Shown: positions 56,147-64,000 of the stretch, one piece after another
Layout: every line of letters starts with the position of its first letter
Numbering within the stretch: position 1 is the stretch's first letter
Assembly (NCBI RefSeq): GCF_030563405.1
Contig: NZ_CP130748.1
Coordinates: 1,054,001-1,118,000, forward strand
Direction: 5' to 3'
Source: Vibrio sp. SNU_ST1
GTDB lineage: Bacteria > Pseudomonadota > Gammaproteobacteria > Enterobacterales > Vibrionaceae
Length of the DNA: 64,000 nt
Made by a program: the position numbers and the translations under genes
Notes under the pieces: model-generated
What the model was told of the DNA's origin: nothing
Databases searched by the model: none
What the model saw: the letters and a program-made list of their open reading frames with translations, nothing else

Positions 56147-56937
56147 AGATTCCTCATATTTTTATGTTAGTAATTCTAAAATTGAATTATAAAATTTCGC
56201 GTAATTGCGTTATTTCTTAGTTATAACTTATTAATATTATGTTGCACGATTTTGATGTGCTTTATGCAGCTAAGTTAAAAGAAATGTTTGGCATTTTTAA
56301 TGCCTTATTCTTTGCTGCTGAGTCTAACAAGCTTACCCTTTAGGGTGATTGATCTTGATCACTTTATGAGTTTATGTGAAAGAAAGCTACAAAACGAAGC
56401 GATTCATTAACGTACCGTTGATGAATTGTGTAATTAGTTTTCACAAATTGACGTTAGCTATCTTCTTCATGTCTTGCTTTACATAGCATCAGCCGGATAC
56501 CTCTTACTTACTGAGTGGTTTCACTATTAGTAACTGGTCTCTTAGTTGCCGATGAAGTTTCAACCACTCAATGGCCTTCAAATAACGTTCTCGTAGAGTG
56601 AGTTTGGTGTACTACTGCGGGTGTTAGACTTTGTCGGCAGCGCAGTTTTTAAGTTCACAAAACGTGTTTTTCTTGTGAGGCATCAAGCTACGAGAATCTC
56701 ATTTTGATTAACTTTATTTAAACAATGTCAGAGTCGCAATTACAGCTTGTTGATACATTTCATTCATTAAATTGAGACTAAAACGCTATTCATTGCATAA
56801 TAAGTCAGAGTTAATCGCTATTTATTCTCAATTATTAGGTTAATAATTTGTTGCATGTTGTTTCGTGTGGTGCTAGTTTGTATCGCATGAAAAGGTCGGA
56901 GTACCTTGCATTTTCACAAACTTGGGAGAGAAAGCGC
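56147..56937. other. Long divergent intergenic region
   Basis: 791 AT-rich bases between the DUF3360 gene and the ABC importer. They hold an FNR-like site (listed) and a 9-bp inverted repeat TGAGTGGTT/AACCACTCA (56512-56570, 41-base loop). No ORF with a ribosome site is visible until the ATPase gene. The frame upstream to TTG 56848 is open but lacks support as a start. Confidence 0.5.
56349..56362 (-). promoter_or_regulatory. FNR-like site upstream of DUF3360 gene
   Basis: TTGAT-CTTG-ATCAC matches TTGAT-N4-ATCAA at 9 of 10 positions. It lies about 203 bases before the DUF3360 start codon, a little farther than a typical activator site, so the promoter may be in between. Confidence 0.5.
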
Positions 56938-57708
56938 ATGAAAGATGTACCAGCGCTGGACATAAAGGATTTACACAAAACGTTTGGTCAAAATGAAGTT
57001 TTAAAGGGAATTTCACTTTCTGCGCATAAAGGCGATGTGGTTTCGATTATCGGATCTTCAGGATCGGGTAAAAGTACTTTCCTTAGATGTATCAACCTTT
57101 TAGAGACACCTACCGCTGGCGAGATTTGGGTTAATGGCGAATTAATTCAAATGAAAAACAACCGCCAAGGTGTTTCTGTTCCTGCCAATGAAAAACAAGT
57201 ACAGCGAATCCGTTCTCGTCTGGCGATGGTTTTTCAGGGTTTCAACCTGTGGTCTCATCTGACCGTTCTCGAAAATGTTATCGAAGCGCCTGTTCACGTC
57301 TTAGGTGTACCTAAAGCACAAGCGATTGAAAATGCTGAGCTGCTACTGAAGAAAGTAGGACTATATGAACGCAAAGATTACTACCCGGGTCATTTATCTG
57401 GCGGACAGCAACAGCGTGCTGCGATTGCAAGAGCGTTAGCGGTTGATCCTGAAGTAATGCTATTTGATGAACCAACATCGGCACTTGATCCTGAGTTAGT
57501 AGGGGAAGTACTTGGTGTAATGCGCGATCTAGCAGAAGAAGGAAGAACCATGCTTGTGGTAACACATGAAATGGCTTTTGCTCGTGACGTATCAAATCAT
57601 GTGATGTTCTTACATCAAGGCTTGGTGGAAGAACAGGGCGATCCAGCTAAACTGTTTACTGAGCCTGAATCTGAGCGATTACAACAATTTATCTCATCGA
57701 TTTACTAA
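56938..57708 (+). CDS. Polar amino-acid ABC transporter ATPase (HisP/ArtP-like)
   Basis: Cytosolic ATPase of a PAAT importer. Walker A GSSGSGKST (residues 39-47), Q-loop VFQGFNLW, signature LSGGQQQR, Walker B MLFDEPTSALD and the H-loop VVTHEM are intact. The 256 residues and the MKDVPALDIKDLHKTFGQ start match HisP-type proteins; GGGAG upstream of ATG 56938 is the ribosome site. The gene order ATPase, binding protein, permease, permease is that of E. coli artPIQM. The specificity comes from the binding protein. Confidence 0.93.
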   Translation: MKDVPALDIKDLHKTFGQNEVLKGISLSAHKGDVVSIIGSSGSGKSTFLRCINLLETPTAGEIWVNGELIQMKNNRQGVSVPANEKQVQRIRSRLAMVFQGFNLWSHLTVLENVIEAPVHVLGVPKAQAIENAELLLKKVGLYERKDYYPGHLSGGQQQRAAIARALAVDPEVMLFDEPTSALDPELVGEVLGVMRDLAEEGRTMLVVTHEMAFARDVSNHVMFLHQGLVEEQGDPAKLFTEPESERLQQFISSIY

Positions 57709-57844
57709 TCAGAATTGAAATGCTGTTGCTAAGGTAAATGGCGACAGCGTTAACAATGAAACACAATAAGTAAGTTAATAAGTAACAACAAACACAATAT
57801 TAAAATTAGCAAAACATAAAAACCTAAATCACAGGAGTAGGGAT

Positions 57845-58615
57845 ATGAAAAAGTGGTTATTAGTCGCGGCACTTGCTGCAACTGCTGCAACGGGCGTAGC
57901 TCAAGCAAAAGAATGGAAAACAGTACGTTTCGGTATTGAAGGTGCTTACCCTCCATTTAGCTGGACAGAAGCTGACGGTTCGCTGAAAGGCTTCGATGTC
58001 GATATGGCTAACGCGCTTTGTACTGAAATGCAGGTGAAGTGTAAGATCGTTGCACAAGATTGGGATGGTATTATTCCTTCTCTGCTTGCTCGTAAATATG
58101 ATGCGATCATCGCGGCAATGTCGATTACAGAAGAACGTAAGAAAAAAATCGACTTTACTGGTAAATACGCACTTATCCCAAATAAGTTCATCGCTAAAAA
58201 AGGTGCAGGCCTTAACTTTGATGATCTCAGTGGTCAAAAAATTGCCGTTCAACGTGCAACAACTCACGACAAGTACCTAACAGATAACTACGGCGACACA
58301 GTAGAAATCGTTCGTTACGGTTCATTCGACGAAGCTTACCTTGATCTAGCTAACGGCCGTGTTGCTGCTGTTCTGGGTGATGCATCTGCGTTAGAAGAAG
58401 GCGTACTAAACAAAGCGGGTGGTGAAGACTACGAGTTTGTTGGTCCATCACTAACTGATCCTAAGTGGTTCGGTGAAGGTTTTGGTATTGCTCTACGTAA
58501 GCAAGACAAAGATCTGACTAAGCAATTAGATGCTGCAATCCTTTCACTACGTGAAAAAGGCATCTACCAAGATATCGCTGCTAAATACTTCAACTACGAC
58601 GTATACGGTAAGTAA
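57845..58615 (+). CDS. Periplasmic lysine/arginine/ornithine-type binding protein
   Basis: Solute-binding protein of family 3. Signal peptide KKWLLVAALAATAATGVAQA is followed by VRFGIEGAYPPFSWTEADG, GFDVDMANALC, IVAQDWDGIIPSLLARKYD and MSITEERKKKIDFT, the family's cluster-3 signature, with KYFNYDVYGK at the end. It resembles ArgT/HisJ/AotJ, so a cationic amino acid (arginine, ornithine, lysine or histidine) is the likely ligand; which one cannot be read from the sequence alone. Two cysteines (in ALCTEMQVKC) probably form the conserved disulfide. It lies 136 bases after the ATPase gene, possibly with its own promoter. Confidence 0.92.
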   Translation: MKKWLLVAALAATAATGVAQAKEWKTVRFGIEGAYPPFSWTEADGSLKGFDVDMANALCTEMQVKCKIVAQDWDGIIPSLLARKYDAIIAAMSITEERKKKIDFTGKYALIPNKFIAKKGAGLNFDDLSGQKIAVQRATTHDKYLTDNYGDTVEIVRYGSFDEAYLDLANGRVAAVLGDASALEEGVLNKAGGEDYEFVGPSLTDPKWFGEGFGIALRKQDKDLTKQLDAAILSLREKGIYQDIAAKYFNYDVYGK

Positions 58616-58635
58616 TCTTTAGCATCACTTCTTAA

Positions 58636-58655
58636 GGGAGAGGCTCACCTCTCCC
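58636..58655 (+). promoter_or_regulatory. Intra-operon stem-loop after the binding-protein gene
   Basis: GGGAGAGG (58636-58643), loop CTCA and CCTCTCCC (58648-58655) form a perfect 8-bp GC-rich stem without a T-tract. Such 3' stems often protect the binding-protein message and reduce downstream permease expression, giving the excess of binding protein these systems need. Confidence 0.6.
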
Positions 58656-58694
58656 TGTCTTACCAACTTTTTCGCAGTTCTGTTGGAATTCATT

Positions 58695-59435
58695 ATGTTT
58701 GATTTACAAGGATATGAAGCTTCGATCCTGAAAGGGGCGGCGCTTACAATCGAAGTTGCCTTACTGTCGCTAATTTTAGCTATGGTTCTTGGTATGCTAG
58801 GTGCCTTAGCAAAACTCGCGCCTTATCGTTGGGCTCGTGCTATTGCAACCCTCTACACAACCGTCATTCGAGGCATTCCTGACCTCGTATTGATGATGCT
58901 GATTTTCTTTGGTGGACAAATCCTTTTAAATAACAGTTTGTATTCCATCAATGAGTGGCTCAACGAGTGGTTCACGTCGAGTGATCCTAACCACGAATGG
59001 ACCGCTTACTTACCAGATTATATTGATGTCAGTCCGTTTATTGCAGGTGTTTTAACCATTGGCTTCATCTTTGGTGCCTATATGGCTGAAACATTCCGTG
59101 GCGCCATCATGGCTGTTGATAGCGGCGAAATGGAAGCGGCAAAGGCCTATGGTATGGGCCCTGTATTAGCGTTCCGTCGTATCCTGCTTCCGCAAATGAT
59201 TCGTCATGCCTTACCGGGTTTCGGCAACAACTGGTTGGTATTGCTTAAAACGACCGCTCTGGTATCCATTATCGGTTTAGAAGATATGGTACGTGTAAGC
59301 GCATTGGCGGCGGGTTCAACTAAAATGCCATTTACCTTTTATATGACGGTTGCACTTATCTTCCTATTCTTTACCAGTGTTTCGACGGGCTTACTTAAGC
59401 TGGTTGAACGTAAATTCAGTATCCACGCGAGGTAG
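58695..59435 (+). CDS. Polar amino-acid ABC transporter permease (HisQ/ArtQ-like)
   Basis: One of two inner-membrane permeases of the importer. The 246 residues have about 5 membrane segments and the EAA loop EMEAAKAYGMGPVLAFRRI that docks on the ATPase. It is longer than typical HisQ (228) through a polar insertion around residues 85-105 (NEWFTSSDPNHEWTAYLPDY), probably a periplasmic loop. The ATG at 58695 is chosen over an in-frame TTG at 58683. The stop is 2 bases before the next gene. Confidence 0.9.
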   Translation: MFDLQGYEASILKGAALTIEVALLSLILAMVLGMLGALAKLAPYRWARAIATLYTTVIRGIPDLVLMMLIFFGGQILLNNSLYSINEWLNEWFTSSDPNHEWTAYLPDYIDVSPFIAGVLTIGFIFGAYMAETFRGAIMAVDSGEMEAAKAYGMGPVLAFRRILLPQMIRHALPGFGNNWLVLLKTTALVSIIGLEDMVRVSALAAGSTKMPFTFYMTVALIFLFFTSVSTGLLKLVERKFSIHAR

Positions 59436-59437
59436 TT

Positions 59438-60115
59438 ATGGACTTTTCATTGATTATTGAAAGCCTGCCGATTTACGTTAGTGGTTTATGGACAACGGCT
59501 TGGATGGTTTGCGTTGCTTTGATCATTGGCTTATGTGTAGCCATACCACTCGCTATTGCTCGCAACAGCCCCAATATGCTGATTAACGCGCCGGCTTGGT
59601 CGTTCATCTATTTCTTCCGTGGTACACCGTTACTGGTGCAGTTGTATCTGATTTACTACGGTATGGACCAATTCTTCCCTGTGAAAGATACCCTATGGGA
59701 AAACGCATGGTTCTGTGCTTTAGTGGCATTCATCCTAAACACATCAGCTTATACGGCAGAGATCATTCGTGGTGCCATCAACGGTTTACCAAAAGGAGAG
59801 GTTGAAGCTGCAAAAGCGTATGGTATGAGTACACCAAAGACTTACCGTCGTATCATTTTGCCAAGTGCTTTACGTCGCGCATTACCCGCATACAGTAATG
59901 AAGTTATCTTCATGCTTCATGGCTCAGCGGTAGCCGGTATCGTAACGATTATGGACTTAACCGGTGCAGCACGTTTGGTTAACTCACGCTACTACGCTCC
60001 ATTCGAGTCATTCTTAACTGCAGGGCTGTTCTACATGGCACTAACGTTTATCATCATTGCGATTTTCAAATTCGCAGAGAAGCGTTTCCTTGCTTACCTA
60101 AGGCCTTTAAGTTAA
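59438..60115 (+). CDS. Polar amino-acid ABC transporter permease (HisM/ArtM-like)
   Basis: Second permease, 225 residues, about 5 membrane segments, with the EAA loop EVEAAKAYGMSTPKTYRRIILP and the PLLVQLYLIYYG helix typical of HisM. It forms the heterodimeric pore with the preceding gene, on which it abuts with a 2-base gap. A terminator closes the operon. Confidence 0.92.
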   Translation: MDFSLIIESLPIYVSGLWTTAWMVCVALIIGLCVAIPLAIARNSPNMLINAPAWSFIYFFRGTPLLVQLYLIYYGMDQFFPVKDTLWENAWFCALVAFILNTSAYTAEIIRGAINGLPKGEVEAAKAYGMSTPKTYRRIILPSALRRALPAYSNEVIFMLHGSAVAGIVTIMDLTGAARLVNSRYYAPFESFLTAGLFYMALTFIIIAIFKFAEKRFLAYLRPLS

Positions 60116-60140
60116 CTCTACGATACAGATTTTCTTAGAT

Positions 60141-60168
60141 AAACGGCGCTCTTGTAGCGCCGTTTTTA
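60141..60168 (+). terminator. Terminator of the amino-acid ABC operon
   Basis: AAACGGCGCT (60141-60150), loop CTTGT and AGCGCCGTTT (60156-60165) are followed by TTAAT. Confidence 0.88.
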
Positions 60169-60314
60169 ATTTCAATTCAATTGTTCGGGTACCAATAAGT
60201 TTAAGTGGTATTTGTTAAATTCACTCCATAAATTACGAACCCATTAGTCGAATCAATTGACTTCATTAAACCCATAGATACACTTGCTCCAATTTTTTTG
60301 AGTGTCGTATAACA

Positions 60315-63050
60315 ATGAAAAAAAACATCTTATCTTTGTGTCTAATTTTGCCGTCGTCTCTACTACTTTCTGCATGTGGTGGTTCTAGTGATTCTGCTCA
60401 ACCTCCGAGTAAAACGGCGGTACAAAAAGCGCTTGAATCCGGAGATGCATCCCTTGTATCTAATGCCAATGAGTTTATTGACGCCAGCCAAGCGCTCGTT
60501 GCCCAATACAAATCCGATTACAGTCAAATTAAACAGTCTCTGTCTAAAAATTCAGACGGTACGCCGCTGCGCGATCTTCATTGGGATCCAACACACGATG
60601 CCGCGATAATCTTACCAACTTACGGCTTCAACGATGTCATCCTGCAAACCAATAAAGCGATGCAGAGTGGATATACTGACCAAGAGCTTGCGATTGGTAT
60701 TGCAGGTTATACATCGAGCGGTAGTCGTTACGCTGCGTTAGCAAGTAACCCATTTCGAACTAAGCAACGTTCAACGGATTCAGTCAACACAGAAATGGAA
60801 GTGTGGTTGAAAAACTTGGTGGGTTGGGCATCAGGCACAAGTTCACCTAAGAATGTTGTCTTGGCTCAGATGGATCAGTCTTATTATTTTCCTGATGACA
60901 AAGCAACGCGAAACTGGCTAACGAGCAACATCAATCCTTCGATGGTTATCAATGATGACAACGCCTGTGACGGCAGCAAATTGAGCCAATGTATTGAAAA
61001 AAACAACCCTGATTTATTGATTTTGTCTCAAAAGTTAAATGATGGTGACGAAATTGACGATGTAATGACGGGGTTACGTTTAGCGTTCAACAAAAAGATT
61101 CCCGTGCTGTACTTGCATCTTGATGGCGGTATGACGAAATTAGGCAACGCGTTATTTGCAGAAATGCATATGACGTATGTTGGTGATAATTATTGGCGCA
61201 AGCTAGGGCTATCAAATTGGGATTCAACACAACTGATTGATCGCATGCCAGATAATATCGTCAAACAACAAGCACTTTTACAGCGCCTGAAACACGATAG
61301 TTTCACTGTTGACTTGAATTTATGTGATGACAAATCTTGCCCAGATGAGTCCAATATGGATGGAGAGTTCTATAAGGCCGCGAACAGTATTCGTTCACAC
61401 CTAACGACGCTTGATAGCAAGAAAATTGATCTCTTTGCATCCACGAACTACGAATATGAAAAGCTGTTATTGCTACTTGCTGATCATTACCGACAAAACG
61501 TTAAGTACCCAATGGGTAAAGACGTAACAGATAGAATCGACTTTCTTCGATCGTATTACAGTGATTACGCGACATACAACACTCGACAACATAATGCAGC
61601 ACAGCCGAGTTTAGGGAATTTCAGCACCAAGAACTTTAAGAATGTCCCTCTCATCACCAAGAATATTACTTTAGAGTCAAAGAGAAATTTCCGTGCGGCG
61701 GGTGTATATGCTTTACCGGGTAAGACGATCAAAGTGACACGATTAGATAATAACAAAGTGGCAACGTCTATTGCCCTCAACACACTACGTAGCGGTGCGA
61801 CTCATGAGTTTTCGGGTAAAGACGGCTATGCAAGGCCGAAGTTTTTGACTTCGGTAACTTACCCCGTAAAACATGGGGAAACGATATACCTGACCTCTGC
61901 CTATGGCGGGACATTACAAGTTCATTTTGATACCAACGATATCGATGTTGAGCTGCGTTTTGAAAATGTTGCCCAACACCCTGTTTGGCGAAGTAAAGCG
62001 GACAACGATAGCTTTGTCGCGCAGCTTGAAGAAGGAAAGTTTGATTGGGCTGAGTTGGTGACTCCCGGATTTGAAGTTCACTCTAAGCTAGACAAGATGA
62101 AAGAGTCTATCGGAGCCTCTGATTGGGTACAGCCGCATGATATGGCTCTTGCTACTGAGCGTTACGTACACAACCTTCCTCATGCACTTGCGGGTTTCAA
62201 AGGGCCGGGAATTGATGAAATTGCTGAAATTCATCAATACGGAGAGGCAAAGGGTTGGGAAATTGCGAACATTGATATTGTGAAGCACATGAATGCCGAT
62301 CAAGCGACTTGTGGTTATGGTTGTTCAGGGAACCCTTACGATGCTTATTGGTCTTTTCATCCTCTAGGGCATGGTGATTTGCACGAGCTTGGTCATGGGT
62401 TGGAAAGAGGGCGTTTTAGATTCGCTGGATGGGAAGGCCACTCAACAACCAACTACTATTCGTATTTTAGTAAATCAAAGTATTACAAAGACACGGCAAA
62501 GGTATCGTCTTGCCAAAGCTTAGACTTTAAAGGGCAGTATCAACTGTTACAACAGAGCCGAACTCAGCCAGATCCAAACGCTTTTATGGCGGCTCAGAAT
62601 CAAACTGGTTGGAGCTGGGGCGCTCGTGTTTTCATTCAAATGATGATGCTAACGGAGCAGCAAGGTGTATTGAATTCAGGTTGGCATTTACTAGGGCGTT
62701 TACACTTGATTGAACGCGAGTTTAATCGCTTGAAAGCCAGTGATACTCTTTGGAATAACGGTAAAGGCTCGATTGGCTTTTCAGATTACACCCAACAAGA
62801 AGCCGAAGGCATCAGCAACAATGACTGGTTACTTATCGCATTAAGCTACGTTGCAGAAAGGAATATGACGCAATACTTAGATATGTGGGGATTCAGTTTC
62901 AGTGATAAAGCGAAGCAACAAGTCACAGCGCTTAGCCTAAGTAACATGCCTTTGACATATTTTGCATCGTCTAATCAAGGCTATTGCTTAGATGAATTTG
63001 CTAAGACGCCGTTAGACGTTGACGGCACGACCGCTTGGCCGCTTAACTAG
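60315..63050 (+). CDS. ImpA-family metalloprotease lipoprotein
   Basis: A 911-residue exported lipoprotein: signal peptide and lipobox LLLSAC-GGSS, so lipidation at Cys21 and envelope location are expected. The zinc site HELGHGLE begins at His690, with Glu691 as general base, and a downstream Glu/Asp in the WEGHSTTNYYSYF region. Layout and length match Pseudomonas IMPa (M88/M60-like O-glycan-dependent peptidases that cut mucin-type glycoproteins). The N-terminal ~500 residues are a non-catalytic part rich in Asp/Asn and helices; a beta-sandwich-like segment (FRAAGVYALPGKTIKVTRLD, DIDVELRFENV) precedes the catalytic domain. It is monogenic. The substrate is inferred from the family only. Confidence 0.85.
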   Translation: MKKNILSLCLILPSSLLLSACGGSSDSAQPPSKTAVQKALESGDASLVSNANEFIDASQALVAQYKSDYSQIKQSLSKNSDGTPLRDLHWDPTHDAAIILPTYGFNDVILQTNKAMQSGYTDQELAIGIAGYTSSGSRYAALASNPFRTKQRSTDSVNTEMEVWLKNLVGWASGTSSPKNVVLAQMDQSYYFPDDKATRNWLTSNINPSMVINDDNACDGSKLSQCIEKNNPDLLILSQKLNDGDEIDDVMTGLRLAFNKKIPVLYLHLDGGMTKLGNALFAEMHMTYVGDNYWRKLGLSNWDSTQLIDRMPDNIVKQQALLQRLKHDSFTVDLNLCDDKSCPDESNMDGEFYKAANSIRSHLTTLDSKKIDLFASTNYEYEKLLLLLADHYRQNVKYPMGKDVTDRIDFLRSYYSDYATYNTRQHNAAQPSLGNFSTKNFKNVPLITKNITLESKRNFRAAGVYALPGKTIKVTRLDNNKVATSIALNTLRSGATHEFSGKDGYARPKFLTSVTYPVKHGETIYLTSAYGGTLQVHFDTNDIDVELRFENVAQHPVWRSKADNDSFVAQLEEGKFDWAELVTPGFEVHSKLDKMKESIGASDWVQPHDMALATERYVHNLPHALAGFKGPGIDEIAEIHQYGEAKGWEIANIDIVKHMNADQATCGYGCSGNPYDAYWSFHPLGHGDLHELGHGLERGRFRFAGWEGHSTTNYYSYFSKSKYYKDTAKVSSCQSLDFKGQYQLLQQSRTQPDPNAFMAAQNQTGWSWGARVFIQMMMLTEQQGVLNSGWHLLGRLHLIEREFNRLKASDTLWNNGKGSIGFSDYTQQEAEGISNNDWLLIALSYVAERNMTQYLDMWGFSFSDKAKQQVTALSLSNMPLTYFASSNQGYCLDEFAKTPLDVDGTTAWPLN

Positions 63051-63080
63051 CCATACGCTGGATAAGAGTAGCGAATAAAA

Positions 63081-63110
63081 AAGAGAGGAGATATTATCTC
63101 CTCTCTTTCG
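63081..63110. terminator. Bidirectional terminator between protease gene and xthA
   Basis: AAGAGAGGAGAT (63081-63092), loop ATT and ATCTCCTCTCTT (63096-63107) are flanked by an A-run and T-rich sequence. Confidence 0.88.
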
Positions 63111-63187
63111 TTATTCACTTCTGGTTAGCCTAGTGAGCATAGTTTGCGTGCTACTCGATATGGCTAAGTTTGGTTACCTAAAAATGA

Positions 63188-63994
63188 TTACTTAAACGTT
63201 GACCAAATCGGAGCATGATCTGACGGTTTTTCAATGCCGCGTAGCTCGTAGTCGATGCCCGCTTCAGTACACTTATCAGCAAGCTTCTGAGTCGCAAGTA
63301 CTACATCAATGCGTAGGCCGCGGTTGTCCACGAAACCTTTTGAGCGGTAATCAAACCACGAGTATTGATCGTTCACTTCAGGGTGCAGCAAACGGAAGCT
63401 ATCCACAAAGCCCCAATCCATCAATGTTTTCAACCATTCCCGCTCTTCTGGTTGGAAAGAACATTTACCGGTTTTCAACCAACGTTTCGCATTAGGTTCA
63501 CCAATACCGATATCAATATCGGTAGGGCTGATATTAATGTCGCCCATTACGATCACTTGTTCATCTTTGTTATGGTAATCGTTCAGGTACGTCATTAAGT
63601 CCTTGTAGAACTGACGCTTGTACGGGTATTTGGTTTCATGCTTAATGTTGTCCCCTTGAGGGAAGTAACCATTTAGCACAGTGACCTTCTCACCGTTTTC
63701 ATCTTCAAACGTCGCCATGATCATACGCTTTTGATGATCTTCATTGTCTGTAGGAAAGCCTTTCTGTACCGAAATTGGCTCTTGCTTACACAGCATAGCC
63801 ACACCGTAGTGCGCCTTTTGACCGTGGAAGTAAACCTTGTAACCCATAGCTTCAACATCGGCTAGTGGGAAGGCTTCATCGTGCACTTTGATCTCTTGTA
63901 GACCAATCACATCAGGTTGGTGCTTATCGATAATAGCCTGAAGCTGATGAAGACGGGCTCTAAGGCCATTGATGTTGAAGCTAATTACTTTCAT
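63188..63994 (-). CDS. xthA: Exodeoxyribonuclease III
   Basis: AP endonuclease and 3'-5' exonuclease of base excision repair. The 268 residues equal E. coli XthA in length: Asn7 and Glu34 (GLQEIKV) bind the metal, and the motifs [19 protein letters not shown] and the final [10 protein letters not shown] hold the catalytic Asp, Asn and His residues. The start ATG 63994 is just inside the window end, and the upstream region lies outside, so its promoter cannot be judged. Confidence 0.97.
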   Translation of the reverse strand: MKVISFNINGLRARLHQLQAIIDKHQPDVIGLQEIKVHDEAFPLADVEAMGYKVYFHGQKAHYGVAMLCKQEPISVQKGFPTDNEDHQKRMIMATFEDENGEKVTVLNGYFPQGDNIKHETKYPYKRQFYKDLMTYLNDYHNKDEQVIVMGDINISPTDIDIGIGEPNAKRWLKTGKCSFQPEEREWLKTLMDWGFVDSFRLLHPEVNDQYSWFDYRSKGFVDNRGLRIDVVLATQKLADKCTEAGIDYELRGIEKPSDHAPIWSTFK

Positions 63995-64000
63995 TTGTTT

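Noticed and set aside
56700-56860. Possible ARG boxes upstream of the amino-acid ABC operon
   Set aside because: Sequences such as ATTCATTGCATAAT have the half-sites in the wrong orientation for TGAAT-N4-ATTCA, so arginine repressor control is not supported.
56848-56937. TTG at 56848 as start of the ABC ATPase
   Set aside because: Thirty extra residues match no HisP-like N-terminus, and a proper ribosome site lies before the ATG at 56938.
1-64000. CRISPR arrays, prophage, integron, transposase, tRNA, rRNA or restriction systems
   Set aside because: None was seen. There are no regular repeat-spacer arrays, no integrase or transposase motifs, and gene content is ordinary core plus envelope genes.

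Overview
The window is chromosomal DNA of a marine gammaproteobacterium, almost certainly a Vibrio (Splendidus-clade-like). The evidence is protein identity of core genes close to E. coli orthologues, E. coli-like gene order from rne to ptsG, the NSS transporter pair MetP/MetS, the DUF3360-type permease and OmpV-family porin, and dispersed palindromic repeats typical of Vibrio intergenic DNA. No phage, integrase, transposase, CRISPR, tRNA or rRNA gene was seen. Most of the window is core genome; the accessory content is small.

Layout. 1-7250: 5'-truncated mrp/apbC, udk, an AsmA-family gene, cobO/btuR, a low-molecular-weight tyrosine phosphatase and a SulP anion transporter. 7280-11960: rne (minus) with a long structured leader, divergent from rluC. 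12230-25440: yceF (maf), then the block yceD-rpmF-plsX-fabH-fabD-fabG-acpP-fabF-pabC-mltG-tmk-holB-ycfH-ptsG, which couples ribosome, fatty acid, folate, cell wall and DNA replication functions in the same order as E. coli. 25830-34710: small outer-membrane barrels, metP with a 32-residue metS, a 29-residue YnhF-like membrane peptide, a patatin-like phospholipase, pykA, mlc and cheV. 34730-34982: an unannotated stretch with a promoter, a candidate 31-residue ORF and a terminator. 35017-40416: imuA-imuB-dnaE2 mutagenesis cassette under a perfect LexA box. 40700-47790: yciK, sohB, and the spoVR-yeaH-yeaG stress trio. 48139-56150: OmpV-like porin, yfbU, pflA, an LpxR-type lipid A deacylase, pflB and a DUF3360 permease. 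56938-60115: a complete polar amino-acid ABC importer. 60315-63050: a large ImpA-type metalloprotease lipoprotein. 63188-63994: xthA.

How the genes work together. Glucose import (ptsG), its likely repressor (mlc), pyruvate kinase and pyruvate formate-lyase with its activase cover the path from glucose to formate; a Mlc-type inverted repeat lies upstream of ptsG and FNR-like sites lie upstream of pflB and the DUF3360 gene. The imu cassette and xthA are DNA damage functions. Several envelope proteins (two small barrels, OmpV-like, LpxR-like, ImpA-like lipoprotein) are the likeliest points of contact with hosts or surfaces.

The best leads are: a dispersed ~162-bp palindromic repeat present in three copies plus a 31-bp internally deleted copy; a promoter-to-terminator transcript unit after cheV that could be a small RNA or encode a micro-protein; a 41-bp near-perfect palindrome between mlc and cheV; very small genes (metS, ynhF-like); and the FNR-flanked DUF3360 permease next to pflB. 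I did not find a clearly new defence or biosynthetic system. All functional calls are from reading the sequence and from family knowledge; no database search was run.
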